From positions 1-63,744 of the forward strand of contig CAZWBJ010000004.1 of the NCBI GenBank assembly GCA_964632175.1: 63,744 bases of DNA. The letters are read 5' to 3'. Below, piece by piece: positions 23,124 to 33,450 of the stretch (positions are counted from its first letter, which is position 1; every line of letters begins with the position of its first letter). The notes under the pieces are model-generated. The model saw nothing but the letters and a program-made list of their open reading frames with translations, searched no databases and was not told where the DNA came from. Source of the DNA: JAWBSP01 sp964632175 (lineage in GTDB: Archaea; Hadarchaeota; Hadarchaeia; Hadarchaeales; JAWBSP01). Made by a program: the position numbers and the translations under genes.

Positions 23124-23152
23124 TCATGATGAAGATTTTGAGTGCCGAGCGC
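23094..23152 (+). ncRNA. Candidate C/D box guide sRNA
   Basis: On the plus strand: C-like box GCGATGA (23097-23103), 13-base guide, D' box CTGA (23117-23120), five-base spacer, perfect C' box ATGATGA (23126-23132), 12-base guide, D-like box CCGA (23145-23148). The internal C'/D' pair is canonical while both terminal boxes deviate by one base. It overlaps the end of atpB in antisense, where the three serine codons create the TGATGA by chance or by design. Targets not determined. Confidence 0.35.
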
Positions 23153-24526
23153 CACCCTCTCCCTTCAGGTATTTGCGGATGAACTCAGGCCTGACTTTTT
23201 TGAGTTCGCTTTCGGGTAGCAGGTGCAGGAGCTCCCAGCCCAGATCGAGTGTGGTTTCGAGCGAGCGATTCTCGTACATCCCCTGGTTCACAAACTCCCT
23301 CTCGAACCGTTCAGCAAATTCTAGGTATCTCCGGTCTCTATCCGTCAGGGCTTCTTGCCCCACCACCGCCACCAGCGCTCTGAGATCCCTCCCCTCGGCA
23401 TAGGCAGCATAAAGCTGGTTGGAGAGCTCCATGTGATCCTCTCTGGTCTTGCCCGGTCCTATTCCATCCTTCATGAGTCTGGAGAGAGAGGGGAGGACGT
23501 TCAGGGGCGGGTAGATCCCCTTGTGATGGAGTTCCCGATCTAGGATCAACTGCCCCTCACAGATGTACCCCGACAAATCCGGAACGGGATGGGTGATGTC
23601 GTCTCCGGGCATGGTGAGGATGGGCATCTGGGTGATGGATCCTTTTTTCCCCCGAACTCTCCCCGCCCTCTCGTAGATGGTGGCAAGATCGGTGTACAGG
23701 TATCCAGGGTATCCCCTCCTCCCCGGAACCTCGCTCCTAGCGGCCGAGATCTCCCTCAGGCTTTCAGCATAATTGGTCATGTTGGTGAGGATAACAAGGA
23801 CGTGCATCCCCTGCTTGAAGGCCAGGTACTCCGCGGCGGTGAGGGCGAGCCTTGGAGTGAGGATGCGCTCGATGGCGGGGTCGTTGGCAAGATTGAGGAA
23901 GAGCACCGCCCTTTCCAGCGCGCCCGTTCTCTCGAACTCGGATCTGAAGAAGGAGGCCTCGGCGTAGGTGATTCCCATCCCCGCAAAGACCACCGCGAAC
24001 TCCTCTCCTCTCCCAGGTATGGTGGCCTGCCTGGCGATCTGGGCTGCAAGCTCATTGTGGGGGAGACCGGACCCGGAGAAGATGGGGAGCTTCTGTCCCC
24101 TCACGAGCGTGTTCATGCCGTCGATGGCCGAAATACCAGTCTGGATGAATTCGCTTGGGTATTCCCTAGACGCGGGGTTCAGGGGGGCGCCGTACACGTC
24201 CCTCCTCTCCTCGGGGAGGGGCTTGGGTCCGCCGTCAATGGGATCCCCCCTCCCGTTGAAGATTCTCCCAAGCAGCTCCATCCCCACCCCGAACTTCACC
24301 GTTTCGCCCGTGAATCTGATCTTGGTTCCCTTCGTGTCGAGGCCGGAGGTCCCCTCGTATACCTGGACCACCGCCCTACCCTCGTGAGAGTCAAGCACAT
24401 GCCCCCTCCTTCTCTCGCCATCGGGTCCCGTGACCTCAACCACTTCCCCGTATGCGGCGTCCTTCACCCCTTCAACTACGAGCAGGGGCCCGGCGATGCT
24501 TGAGATGGTCAGGTACTCCCTCGCCC

Positions 24527-24530
<4 letters not shown>
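23124..24530 (-). CDS. atpB: A1AO ATP synthase subunit B
   Basis: The 468-residue non-catalytic nucleotide-binding subunit of the archaeal ATP synthase. It has the B-subunit opening ISSIAGPLLVVEGV, PIFSGSGLPHNELAAQIARQA in place of a canonical P-loop, and MPGDDITHPVPDLSGYI. The ATG overlaps the atpA stop by 4 bases. The C-terminus ends in a short Ser/Lys tail. Unlike the usual euryarchaeal order, subunit D is not next to it but in the divergent block. Confidence 0.97.
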
Positions 24531-26263
<1,733 letters not shown>

Positions 26264-26321
26264 CGCTCCCTTTCCGGCGAGTTTATTTAGTCGATTAGCT
26301 TTCCCCTTTCCCTCCGGGTGG

Positions 26322-27377
26322 ATGATGGTGGAAACCCTCGTGTTGAAAGTGGATCCCCAGCTCCCCGACGCCAGAAAGATTTGTTTGGCTGCGGAAGTTC
26401 TGCGTGCCGGTGGCTTGGTGGCCTTCCCCACTGAAACGGTTTATGGCCTCGGGGCAAACGCTTTGGACGAGAGGGCCGTTCTGAGGATATTTGAGGCCAA
26501 GAAGAGGCCGGCAGACAACCCGCTTATCGTTCACATAGCTGATCTGGAGGATGTTCACCTTCTTGCGGAGCATCTGCCCCCCAGGTCTGAGGAGCTGATG
26601 GAGAGATTCTGGCCGGGTCCCCTCACTCTCCTTCTGCCCCGCTCGGAGCTCGTGCCCGATGTCACCACCGCTGGTCTCGACACGGTTGCAGTGCGGATGC
26701 CGAGCCATCCCGTGGCTAGGATGCTTATAAAGGAGGCGGATGTGCCCGTTGCCGCACCGAGCGCCAACCTCTCGGGAAGACCGAGCCCCACCACCGCGGC
26801 ACATGTGCTTGAGGACCTCTCGGGGAGGGTGGAGGTGGTGATTGATGGGGGCGAGGTGGAGTTTGGTCTGGAGTCCACCATCCTGAGCCTCACCACCACT
26901 CCCCCAACCCTCCTGAGACCCGGACCCATCACGGTGGAGGAACTGCAGGAAATCTTGGGGGAGGTCAGAGTTCACCCCGCCGCGAGGGCTGAGTCCACGG
27001 AAGTGGCACTGGCACTAGCCCCGGGGATGAAGTACAGGCACTATGCTCCTAAGGCTAAAGTGGTGGTGGTCGAGGGGCCGGTGCAAGCTGTGAGAGCCAA
27101 GATCCGGGAGTTGGCGCAAAGGTACAGAGAGATGGGTAAGAAGGTGGGAATCATGGCAACCGCCGAGAACGCCTCCGAGTATGAAGGGCTTGTGGAAGTG
27201 GTGGGAGAGCGCCAGCGACCCAAGACGGTGGCGAAAAATCTGTTCAAGGTTCTAAGAAAGTTTGACGAGGAAGGTGTGGATGTGGTGATAGCCGAGGGGC
27301 TGGAGCCCGTCGGTGTGGGGCTCGCCATCATGAACAGATTGAGGAAAGCAGCAGGCCAGGAGGCAATCCGCGTTTAG
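26322..27377 (+). CDS. sua5: Threonylcarbamoyl-AMP synthase (Sua5/YrdC family)
   Basis: A 351-residue Sua5-type protein that makes threonylcarbamoyl-AMP for the t6A37 modification of ANN-decoding tRNAs. The N-terminal YrdC domain (about 1-210) has the catalytic opening FPTETVYGLGANA, KKRPADNPLIVHI and APSANLSG; the C-terminal Sua5 domain follows after the GMKYRHYAPKA linker. ATG at 26322 or 26325. It sits between the two halves of the ATP synthase genes, reading toward atpH. Confidence 0.95.
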   Translation: MMVETLVLKVDPQLPDARKICLAAEVLRAGGLVAFPTETVYGLGANALDERAVLRIFEAKKRPADNPLIVHIADLEDVHLLAEHLPPRSEELMERFWPGPLTLLLPRSELVPDVTTAGLDTVAVRMPSHPVARMLIKEADVPVAAPSANLSGRPSPTTAAHVLEDLSGRVEVVIDGGEVEFGLESTILSLTTTPPTLLRPGPITVEELQEILGEVRVHPAARAESTEVALALAPGMKYRHYAPKAKVVVVEGPVQAVRAKIRELAQRYREMGKKVGIMATAENASEYEGLVEVVGERQRPKTVAKNLFKVLRKFDEEGVDVVIAEGLEPVGVGLAIMNRLRKAAGQEAIRV

Positions 27378-27379
27378 AG

Positions 27380-27387
27380 TTTATAGT
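27380..27387 (+). promoter_or_regulatory. TATA-like box for the H-I-K-E-C-F-D ATPase operon
   Basis: TTTATAGT, 18-25 bases before the atpH ATG at 27405 and only 3 bases after the Sua5 stop. This suggests the operon has its own, probably leaderless, promoter. Confidence 0.55.
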
Positions 27388-27404
27388 TTCCCTTCTCTTC
27401 CTTG

Positions 27405-27716
27405 ATGAAGGAACTGGACGAAATTTTTGAGGCGGAGAGGAAAGCCGCGGAGATTTTGAAAAAGGCTCAGCAGGAGGCCGAGAGGATGAGAGAGGAGGCT
27501 AGGAGGAAGGCACAGGAGATCAGAGAAAACCTGAGGAGGGAGGGGGAAGAGGAGGCCAAGAGGGAGATGGAAAAGTGGAGGGAGAAGGCGGAGGAGGAGG
27601 CAGCGAAGCTAGAAAGCCAGACGGAGGAGGAGCTGAGGGAGCTGGAGCAGAAGGCCAGCAGAAATTTAGAGAAGGCCTGCACCCTCCTGCTTCAGGAGGT
27701 GCTGGGTCAATGCTGA
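27405..27716 (+). CDS. atpH: A1AO ATP synthase subunit H (peripheral stalk)
   Basis: A 103-residue protein that is almost entirely coiled coil, with Glu/Lys/Arg-rich heptads (AERKAAEILKKAQQEAERM). It forms the peripheral stalk with subunit E and holds A3B3 static. ATG at 27405 is preferred to the TTG directly before it, by TATA spacing. It overlaps atpI by 7 bases. Low sequence complexity makes homology weak, but length and position are exactly those of AhaH. Confidence 0.88.
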   Translation: MKELDEIFEAERKAAEILKKAQQEAERMREEARRKAQEIRENLRREGEEEAKREMEKWREKAEEEAAKLESQTEEELRELEQKASRNLEKACTLLLQEVLGQC

Positions 27717-29686
27717 GGAGCACTAGGATGCTGGAATTCAGAGCCCTGATTCCCCAGCGGCTTCAGGAGGAGGTCGTCGGTCGCCTACACAGTATTGGGA
27801 TAGTTGAGTTCAGGGAAACCAAGCTTCCACAGCTCAAAAGGAGGGAGGTTCAGCTCCAGCCCATCTTGCATCTCCTTGCTAGGGCCGAGAGGATAGTAGG
27901 GGAACTGAAACCACGCCCAAGGGTTCTGGAGCTAACGAAGGAGCCGAAGATCGAGGAAGTCCTGAGGAGGGTGGAGGAAAAACTCTCACAACTGGAGTCC
28001 AAGCTGGATCCACTTTTGAGGGAGAAAGAGGAGCTCTCGGGCAAAAGGGAGAGGCTGAGCGAGGAGAGCGAGCTCGTGAAGGAGGTTCTCTCGCTCGGCA
28101 TAAAGCCGGAGAGAGCGTTCGGGACGGAGAGAATCTCGGTTTGGCTCGGCAGGCTGGAGGAGGAGAAAATAGATTCCTTTCTGGGCTCCCTAAGGGAAGA
28201 GCTGGGGGGAGGGTTCTGGTTCGGGCGTTCGGCCAAGCGGGGAAAACCCCTGTTTCTCCTTGCCTCCCTGAGGGAGAATGCTCCGAAAGTCTCCTCCCTC
28301 CTTTACAGGTTCGGCGTGGAGGTGGTCCAGCCCCCGGAGGTCTTGGGGGAAAAGAATCCGCTCGAGAGGGTACGAGGGGAGCTGGAAGAAGTTTCGGAGA
28401 AGGAGAAAGAGGTGCAGGACGGGCTGCGGCGGCTCTCCAAGGAGGCGGAGGATCTTCCCGCCCTTCTCGAGCTTCTGAACCTCTACAAGGAGAGGATGGA
28501 GGCTTCCTCGCTCTTCGGTTACACCGAGGCCACGGTCATGCTGGAGGGGTGGGTGCCGAAGGAGAAGGTGGCGGAGCTCGAGAGAGCCCTTCGGGAATCC
28601 TCGGGCGGGAGGGTGATCTTCCGCGTCCAGGAGCCGCTGGCGGAGGTGGGGGAGGTGCCCACCCTGCTCAGGAATCCCCCGATTGTCAAGGATTTCGAGC
28701 TCTTCCCGGAGATTTATGGTCTTCCAAAGTACGATGAGGTCGATCCAACTCTCCTCCTCTCCTTCACCTTTCCCTTCTTCCTAGCCCTCTGCATTGGGGA
28801 CGCGGGGTACGGGCTCCTCCTGGGAATCCTCGCCTTCTTCTCTCCCGGTCTATTCAAGGAGGTGATCACGGGGAGGCTGAGGAAAATCCTGCTAGTGGGG
28901 GCAGCGTTCAGCGTTCCCGTCGGCCTGCTTGTGGGCGGGGTTTTCGGCTTCGGTCCCCTGTGGGTTAACCCCATCAAGACTCCCATCCCCATCCTCAAGC
29001 TGGCAATCCTCATCGGCCTGACTCATGTGACGATCGGTTTTCTCCTCTCCTCGCTCAAGGGATGGTGGAGGAGGGACTGGAGGGAGGGGCTGGACGGTCT
29101 GGCCAAGGCGGTTGGGATTTTGGGATTTTTTGGTTTGTGTTTTTCCATCGTGGGCATCGGTCTGCACGAGTTTGGCATAAATTACCGCTTTCCCAAGGTC
29201 GGGCTCTCCGAGGCTCTTAATCCAACCCTAACCTCCGGCCCCTTCCTTTTTAGGATTCTCTTTTACTCCGGACTCCTCCTCTCGATTTTTCTCTCCATTC
29301 AGGCGGGCAGGGGATTGAGGAGGATTTTCGGCCCCATAAACACAGTCTACGGGGTGACGGGTTGGATTTCGGACGTCGCCTCCTACTCTAGGCTGATGGC
29401 CCTCTGCATGGCTACGGCGATCATCGGCTTCACCATCAACTATCTCTTGGGCATGGTTTACGGTTCGGTTTCCGGACTTCCCCTCTTTCTCCTCGGCCCC
29501 ACTCTGCTCGCCTTGGGTATCGCTTTTGTCCTCCTTCACTTGGTGAACACCCTGCTGGGACTTCTGGGGGGGTTCGTCCACACCATGAGGCTTCACTTCG
29601 TAGAGTTTTTCAGCAAATTTTATGAGGGAGGGGGGAGGGGGTTTGCACCCTTCAAGGTTAAAATGGGTTTGGTGAGGTTTGGATGA
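27710..29686 (+). CDS. atpI: A1AO ATP synthase subunit I (a subunit)
   Basis: A 658-residue membrane stator. The N-terminal soluble half (about 1-340) is coiled coil and alpha/beta; the C-terminal half has about eight helices forming the ion half-channels. The essential arginine is in VASYSRLMALCMA near the C-terminus, and HTMRLHFVEFFSKFYEGGG is the family terminus. ATG at 27710 overlaps atpH. It is followed by atpK with a 4-base overlap. Confidence 0.96.
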   Translation: MLRSTRMLEFRALIPQRLQEEVVGRLHSIGIVEFRETKLPQLKRREVQLQPILHLLARAERIVGELKPRPRVLELTKEPKIEEVLRRVEEKLSQLESKLDPLLREKEELSGKRERLSEESELVKEVLSLGIKPERAFGTERISVWLGRLEEEKIDSFLGSLREELGGGFWFGRSAKRGKPLFLLASLRENAPKVSSLLYRFGVEVVQPPEVLGEKNPLERVRGELEEVSEKEKEVQDGLRRLSKEAEDLPALLELLNLYKERMEASSLFGYTEATVMLEGWVPKEKVAELERALRESSGGRVIFRVQEPLAEVGEVPTLLRNPPIVKDFELFPEIYGLPKYDEVDPTLLLSFTFPFFLALCIGDAGYGLLLGILAFFSPGLFKEVITGRLRKILLVGAAFSVPVGLLVGGVFGFGPLWVNPIKTPIPILKLAILIGLTHVTIGFLLSSLKGWWRRDWREGLDGLAKAVGILGFFGLCFSIVGIGLHEFGINYRFPKVGLSEALNPTLTSGPFLFRILFYSGLLLSIFLSIQAGRGLRRIFGPINTVYGVTGWISDVASYSRLMALCMATAIIGFTINYLLGMVYGSVSGLPLFLLGPTLLALGIAFVLLHLVNTLLGLLGGFVHTMRLHFVEFFSKFYEGGGRGFAPFKVKMGLVRFG

Positions 29687-30192
29687 TAGCCGAGGGTGTG
29701 TGGGTTGCCCTAGCTGCGGCCCTGGCGGTCGGGATTCCGGGCATTTTTGCGGCCTTGGGGGTGGGAATAACGGGCGTGGCAGCCTCGGCAGTCGCAGCGG
29801 AGGATCCGAAGAAGGCCTACAAGGCCCTCTTCTACGTCATCATGCCAGGAACCCAAGGAATATACGGTTTTGTAGCTGCCTTTCTGATTGTCCTCACCAC
29901 GGGTCTGAAGGTGGCACAGTCCGCGGGCGGGGGCCTTGAGATCCTTCTGAAATCCTCCATTGCCGGGATACCAAACATCGGGCTTCTGGTGCTCATGTGT
30001 GCCCTTCCCGCCATCCTTCAGGGAATAACCTCCTACTTCCAGGGAAAGGTTGCTTCAGCAGCGGTTTCCGCTTTCGGCAAGAAACCCGAGGTTTTTGCTG
30101 CAGGGACCATGTACGTGGTCGCCGTCGAGCTTTACGCCATCTTGGGTCTACTCTCCACCATCCTGATGCTTTCTCTCACTGGCATACTCTAG
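29683..30192 (+). CDS. atpK: A1AO ATP synthase rotor subunit K (c ring), Na+-type site
   Basis: A 169-residue duplicated hairpin protein with four membrane helices. The first hairpin lacks an acidic residue and carries PGTQGIYGF (T57, Q58, Y61); the second has FQGKVASAA (Q120) and AVELYAILG (E149). These correspond to T64, Q65, Y68, Q110 and E139 of Enterococcus hirae NtpK, which bind Na+. So the ring probably has one carboxylate per four helices and may couple to Na+. That coupling is inference; H+ cannot be excluded. Confidence 0.95.
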   Translation: MIAEGVWVALAAALAVGIPGIFAALGVGITGVAASAVAAEDPKKAYKALFYVIMPGTQGIYGFVAAFLIVLTTGLKVAQSAGGGLEILLKSSIAGIPNIGLLVLMCALPAILQGITSYFQGKVASAAVSAFGKKPEVFAAGTMYVVAVELYAILGLLSTILMLSLTGIL

Positions 30193-30193
30193 C

Positions 30194-30784
30194 TTGGAGG
30201 AGAGCAAGAGGGTAGTGGAGGTCATCCTAGCCGAAGCTGAGAGGAAGGCGGGGGAGATTCTGGAGTCCGCAAGGAGGGAGGCGGAAAGCCTCCTACAGGG
30301 GGCCAGGATTTCTGGAGCGGAGGAGAAGGAGAACATACTCCGGCAGGGAAGGATCAAAGCGCAGGAGCTCTTCAGGGAGAGGCTCATGGCAGCGAGGCTC
30401 GAGAACAGACGCCGGTTTCTCTTGAAGAGGGAGGAGCTCCTCCTGCGGGTCTGGGAGGAGGTGAGGAGGAGGCTGAAGGACTTCGCGGGGAGCAGGGAGT
30501 ATGCCGATTGGATGGAGAGGGAGCTGGAGAGGGCGGGCGCCGAGCTTGGTGCCGAGCTGGAGGTGGAGGTGAGGGAGGAGGACCTTGGGCTTCTGGAAAG
30601 GTTGAGGGAGAACCTCAGAAGAAAGGGACTCAAGATAAGGGTAGGCGCTCCCACCCATTGCTCGGGCGGTTTCAGGGCGAGGACGCCGGACGGGAAATTG
30701 CTGGTGGACCAAACCTTCGAGCGGAGACTTGAGAGGCTGGGGGAGGAAACTAGGGCGAAAATTGCAAAGGCCATGTTCGGATGA
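30194..30784 (+). CDS. atpE: A1AO ATP synthase subunit E (peripheral stalk)
   Basis: A 196-residue stalk subunit: an N-terminal coiled coil (about 1-105, rich in Glu/Lys/Arg) and a C-terminal globular domain with SGGFRARTPDGKLLVDQTFERRLE, characteristic of subunit E. The start is TTG at 30194, one base after the atpK stop. It pairs with subunit H. Confidence 0.92.
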   Translation: MEESKRVVEVILAEAERKAGEILESARREAESLLQGARISGAEEKENILRQGRIKAQELFRERLMAARLENRRRFLLKREELLLRVWEEVRRRLKDFAGSREYADWMERELERAGAELGAELEVEVREEDLGLLERLRENLRRKGLKIRVGAPTHCSGGFRARTPDGKLLVDQTFERRLERLGEETRAKIAKAMFG

Positions 30785-31854
30785 TTCTTCCTCTAATCTT
30801 CCTGCTCTTGGGCGCCCTTCTCCTGCTGGTCTTCCTAGATGCCCGGAGAACCTTTCCCTACGTTTACTGCAACGCCATGGTCAGCTCCTGGGAGGGCAGG
30901 ATGCTGGACTCAAAGAGGGTGGCGGAACTCTCCGAAATGGATCCGGAGGGAATCCTCTCTGCCCTCTCCGGGACGGATTTCGAGGGCTTGGAGCTGGGAG
31001 AACCGGTGAAGGTGGAGGAGGAGATGAGGGAGAGGTGTGCGGCCAGGTACAGGGAGATATGCCAGAATCTCCCGGCCAAGGGGAGGAGATTTTTCGAGCT
31101 CCTCCTCGAGCGCTTCGAGCTCTACAACCTCAAGAGCCTCCTGACCTCCCTCCACACCGGCCTGCCACCTCAGTTCCTTCCTTCTCCCATCAGCAGCAGG
31201 GAGAGGCTTCAGCTCCTTTCACAGGTGAAGAGCGTGGAGAACCTCTTGGACTTCCTGAAGGGTACGGACTACGGAGAGGTGCTGCTCGAATCGCTTGAGG
31301 GATACAGAAAGAGGGGGCTCTCCTTCATGCTCCGCAGACTGGATCATCACTATTACCAGAAGCTCTGGAGGGAGGCCCAGAGGCAGAGAAAATCGGTGAG
31401 GGAGCTGGTGGGGGTGGAGATAGATCTCGCTAACCTCAAGCTGCTGGCTAGGCTGAAGAAGGAAGGGGTGCCCCCAGAGGAAATAAGGGAGCTCCTGATC
31501 AAACCTTCCCATCTCATCCCCGCCCACCTGCTAGATCGGATGGCCGAAGCCGAGGATCTTTCCTCTCTCCTGCAGATGCTTTCCGACACACCGTACGGCG
31601 AGGCGGTTTCGCGGGTTTCCCAGCAGGTGCAGGCCTCAGGCTCCCTCCTCCCGCTTGAAAAGGAATTAGAGGAAGGATTCCTCAGGCTCTGCAAGTGGTA
31701 CTCGTCCGCCGATTTCTTCAGCCTTGCCCCGGCCGTTTGCTTCTTTTACATGAAGGAGGCGGAGCTCAGGAACCTGAGAATTCTCTTGAGGCTGAGGGCG
31801 AGAGGGGTTCAGTCAGTAGAAGTCCGGGAGATGGCAGTTTTCCATGAAGTGTAA
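30781..31854 (+). CDS. atpC: A1AO ATP synthase subunit C
   Basis: A 357-residue V-type d/AtpC-family subunit that links the central stalk to the K ring. All helical, with typical blocks VAELSEMDPEGILSALSGTDF, a duplicated pattern of FLKGTDYGEVL and MLSDTPYGEAV, and the C-terminal AELRNLRILLRLRARGV. The N-terminus is unusually hydrophobic (LIFLLLGALLLLVFLDA) and may be a membrane helix, which is not usual for this subunit. ATG overlaps atpE by 4 bases. Confidence 0.92.
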   Translation: MILPLIFLLLGALLLLVFLDARRTFPYVYCNAMVSSWEGRMLDSKRVAELSEMDPEGILSALSGTDFEGLELGEPVKVEEEMRERCAARYREICQNLPAKGRRFFELLLERFELYNLKSLLTSLHTGLPPQFLPSPISSRERLQLLSQVKSVENLLDFLKGTDYGEVLLESLEGYRKRGLSFMLRRLDHHYYQKLWREAQRQRKSVRELVGVEIDLANLKLLARLKKEGVPPEEIRELLIKPSHLIPAHLLDRMAEAEDLSSLLQMLSDTPYGEAVSRVSQQVQASGSLLPLEKELEEGFLRLCKWYSSADFFSLAPAVCFFYMKEAELRNLRILLRLRARGVQSVEVREMAVFHEV

Positions 31855-32173
31855 AATCGCCGCGGTGGGGGACCTGGAAACGATCACGGGATTCGGGCTG
31901 GCGGGTGTCACTCACCTGCACCTCCATCGCGAGCGGGCCGAGACCCTGGAGAAAATAAAGGCCCTCCTCTCCGATCCGGAAGTTGGACTCATTCTCCTCA
32001 CTGCAAGGGTCAAGGAGGAGCTCTCCGAAGAACTAGGGGAGCTTCTTAAATTCAAGGGACCCCTGCCGATGGTTCTGACAATTCCCGACAAGGAAGGGTA
32101 CTACCCTCCCGCCGTTGATGAGCTGGAGAGGCTGGTGAGGAGGACGGCCGGAGTGGAGGTGGTGCTGGGATGA
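31844..32173 (+). CDS. atpF: A1AO ATP synthase subunit F
   Basis: The 109-residue central-stalk subunit. KIAAVGDLETITGFGLAGV at the start and ILLTARVKEEL in the middle are family marks; the Rossmann-like fold is followed by a C-terminal helix. It starts inside the end of atpC (11-base overlap) and overlaps atpD by 4 bases. In most euryarchaea A and B follow F; here D follows directly. Confidence 0.92.
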   Translation: MKCKIAAVGDLETITGFGLAGVTHLHLHRERAETLEKIKALLSDPEVGLILLTARVKEELSEELGELLKFKGPLPMVLTIPDKEGYYPPAVDELERLVRRTAGVEVVLG

Positions 32174-32820
32174 CGAAGGCGGTTGCAACAATCTCGCCCA
32201 CGAGGATGGAGCTCATAAGGCTGAGGAGGAGGATAGAACTCGCCCAGAAGGGGCATGATCTGCTGGAGCAGAAAATGGATGCTCTGATGATGGAATTCTT
32301 GGGCCTGGCGAGGAGGATCAGGGTGAAGAGAAAGGAGGCCTTTGGGAAGCTGCTGGAGGCTCACAGGAAACTCCTGCGCTGCATGGCTTGGATGGGAACG
32401 GCTGAAACAATCCAGGCAAGCCTTGAAACGGCAAGGGAGCTTGAGCTTGAGGTCTCCAGCCGCTCCATCATGGGGGTTAGAGTCCCCATGGTGGAGGAGG
32501 TCAGAGCCCGCAGGAAGCCCACGGAAAGGGGCTACTCGCTTCACACCGGATCGGCTCTCCTGGATGAGGCGGCCCTTCAGTTCGAGGAGACGCTTTCCGC
32601 TCTTTGTGGGCTGGCGGAGATGGAGGAGGCGGTTAGGCGGATAGGACGGGAACTGGAGAGAACGAGGAGGAGGGTGAACGCCTTGGAGTACGTGCTCCTC
32701 CCCCGTCTGAAGTCCATGGTGGCGTTCATCGCCTTCAGACTGGATGAGATGGAGAGAGATAACTTCGCTAGGCTCAAAAGGATAAAGGCGATGCTCGAGG
32801 GGAGGGAGTGGAGGAAATAG
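32170..32820 (+). CDS. atpD: A1AO ATP synthase subunit D
   Basis: The 216-residue rotor shaft subunit, two long antiparallel coiled-coil helices around a small middle region. ISPTRMELIRLRRRIELAQKGHDLLEQK is split here as the family opening (ISPTRMEL, RRRIELAQKGHDLL), and the C-terminal RRRVNALEYVLLPRL is typical. It ends 13 bases inside the next gene. Confidence 0.95.
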   Translation: MTKAVATISPTRMELIRLRRRIELAQKGHDLLEQKMDALMMEFLGLARRIRVKRKEAFGKLLEAHRKLLRCMAWMGTAETIQASLETARELELEVSSRSIMGVRVPMVEEVRARRKPTERGYSLHTGSALLDEAALQFEETLSALCGLAEMEEAVRRIGRELERTRRRVNALEYVLLPRLKSMVAFIAFRLDEMERDNFARLKRIKAMLEGREWRK

Positions 32821-33188
32821 TTCTCCGCGAGCTGGTCAGGCTCAACGCGCACCTTCCCAAGAGGAGGGTGAGTCTGAAGGAGGCGCTGGAAAAACCGGTG
32901 GTGGAGCTCGCGGATGGCGGGACCCACCAGTTCAGGAGGTCCGAACTCGAGCTGCTAAAATCACTCCTGCCCGAGGAGGACTGGGACTCCCTCAAGATTC
33001 CCATTCTGATAGAAATGGACCCGAAGCTGGGGAGGGGGGCCGGAAGGATCAGGGGGAAGCTGGAGTGCAGAGTGGTCGCTAAGGTGCTGGGAAAACAGGA
33101 AAGGGAGGAGCTAGTCCTCTATCTCCCGGAACTTGCGGAGCTCAGGGGGAAGCTTCAGACCACCACCGAATACCTCTTCACGGCATGA
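32808..33188 (+). CDS. UPF0216 / DUF61 protein
   Basis: A 126-residue archaeal conserved protein of unknown function. NAHLPKRRVSLKEAL near the start and ELELLKSLLPEEDWDSLKIPILIEMDP in parts (ELLKSLLPEED, IPILIEMDP) match the UPF0216 pattern. The GTG at 32808 overlaps atpD by 13 bases, so it is probably read through from the ATPase operon. Confidence 0.85.
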   Translation: MEEIVLRELVRLNAHLPKRRVSLKEALEKPVVELADGGTHQFRRSELELLKSLLPEEDWDSLKIPILIEMDPKLGRGAGRIRGKLECRVVAKVLGKQEREELVLYLPELAELRGKLQTTTEYLFTA

Positions 33189-33445
33189 GGAGATTGGTGG
33201 CCCTTTATCCGGTGGCGAACGTTCTCGCCCTCACCGGTTTTCTGGCTGCGGTCCTTCTCCTAATGGGTCTTGAGCCCCCCCTCACGGCTGCCCTTTCCCT
33301 CTGGTTCTGTTTTCTGGGGCTGTTTCTCGTCTACTCGATGGGGAGGAAGCCCCTGAAGAAGTTGGGCCTTCAAAGGTACGTGGCAGGTTTCCTGCTTCTT
33401 GTAGGTGTGCTTGCTCTCTCGCTCACCCTTTCCATCGTAAGATAA
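33185..33445 (+). CDS. Small membrane protein, end of ATPase operon
   Basis: An 86-residue protein with three predicted membrane helices (VANVLALTGFLAAVLLLMG, LSLWFCFLGLFLVYS, VAGFLLLVGVLALSLTL). No family recognised. The ATG overlaps the UPF0216 stop by 4 bases. It ends 5 bases from the convergent secD stop. Confidence 0.7.
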   Translation: MRRLVALYPVANVLALTGFLAAVLLLMGLEPPLTAALSLWFCFLGLFLVYSMGRKPLKKLGLQRYVAGFLLLVGVLALSLTLSIVR

Positions 33446-33450
33446 AGAAT

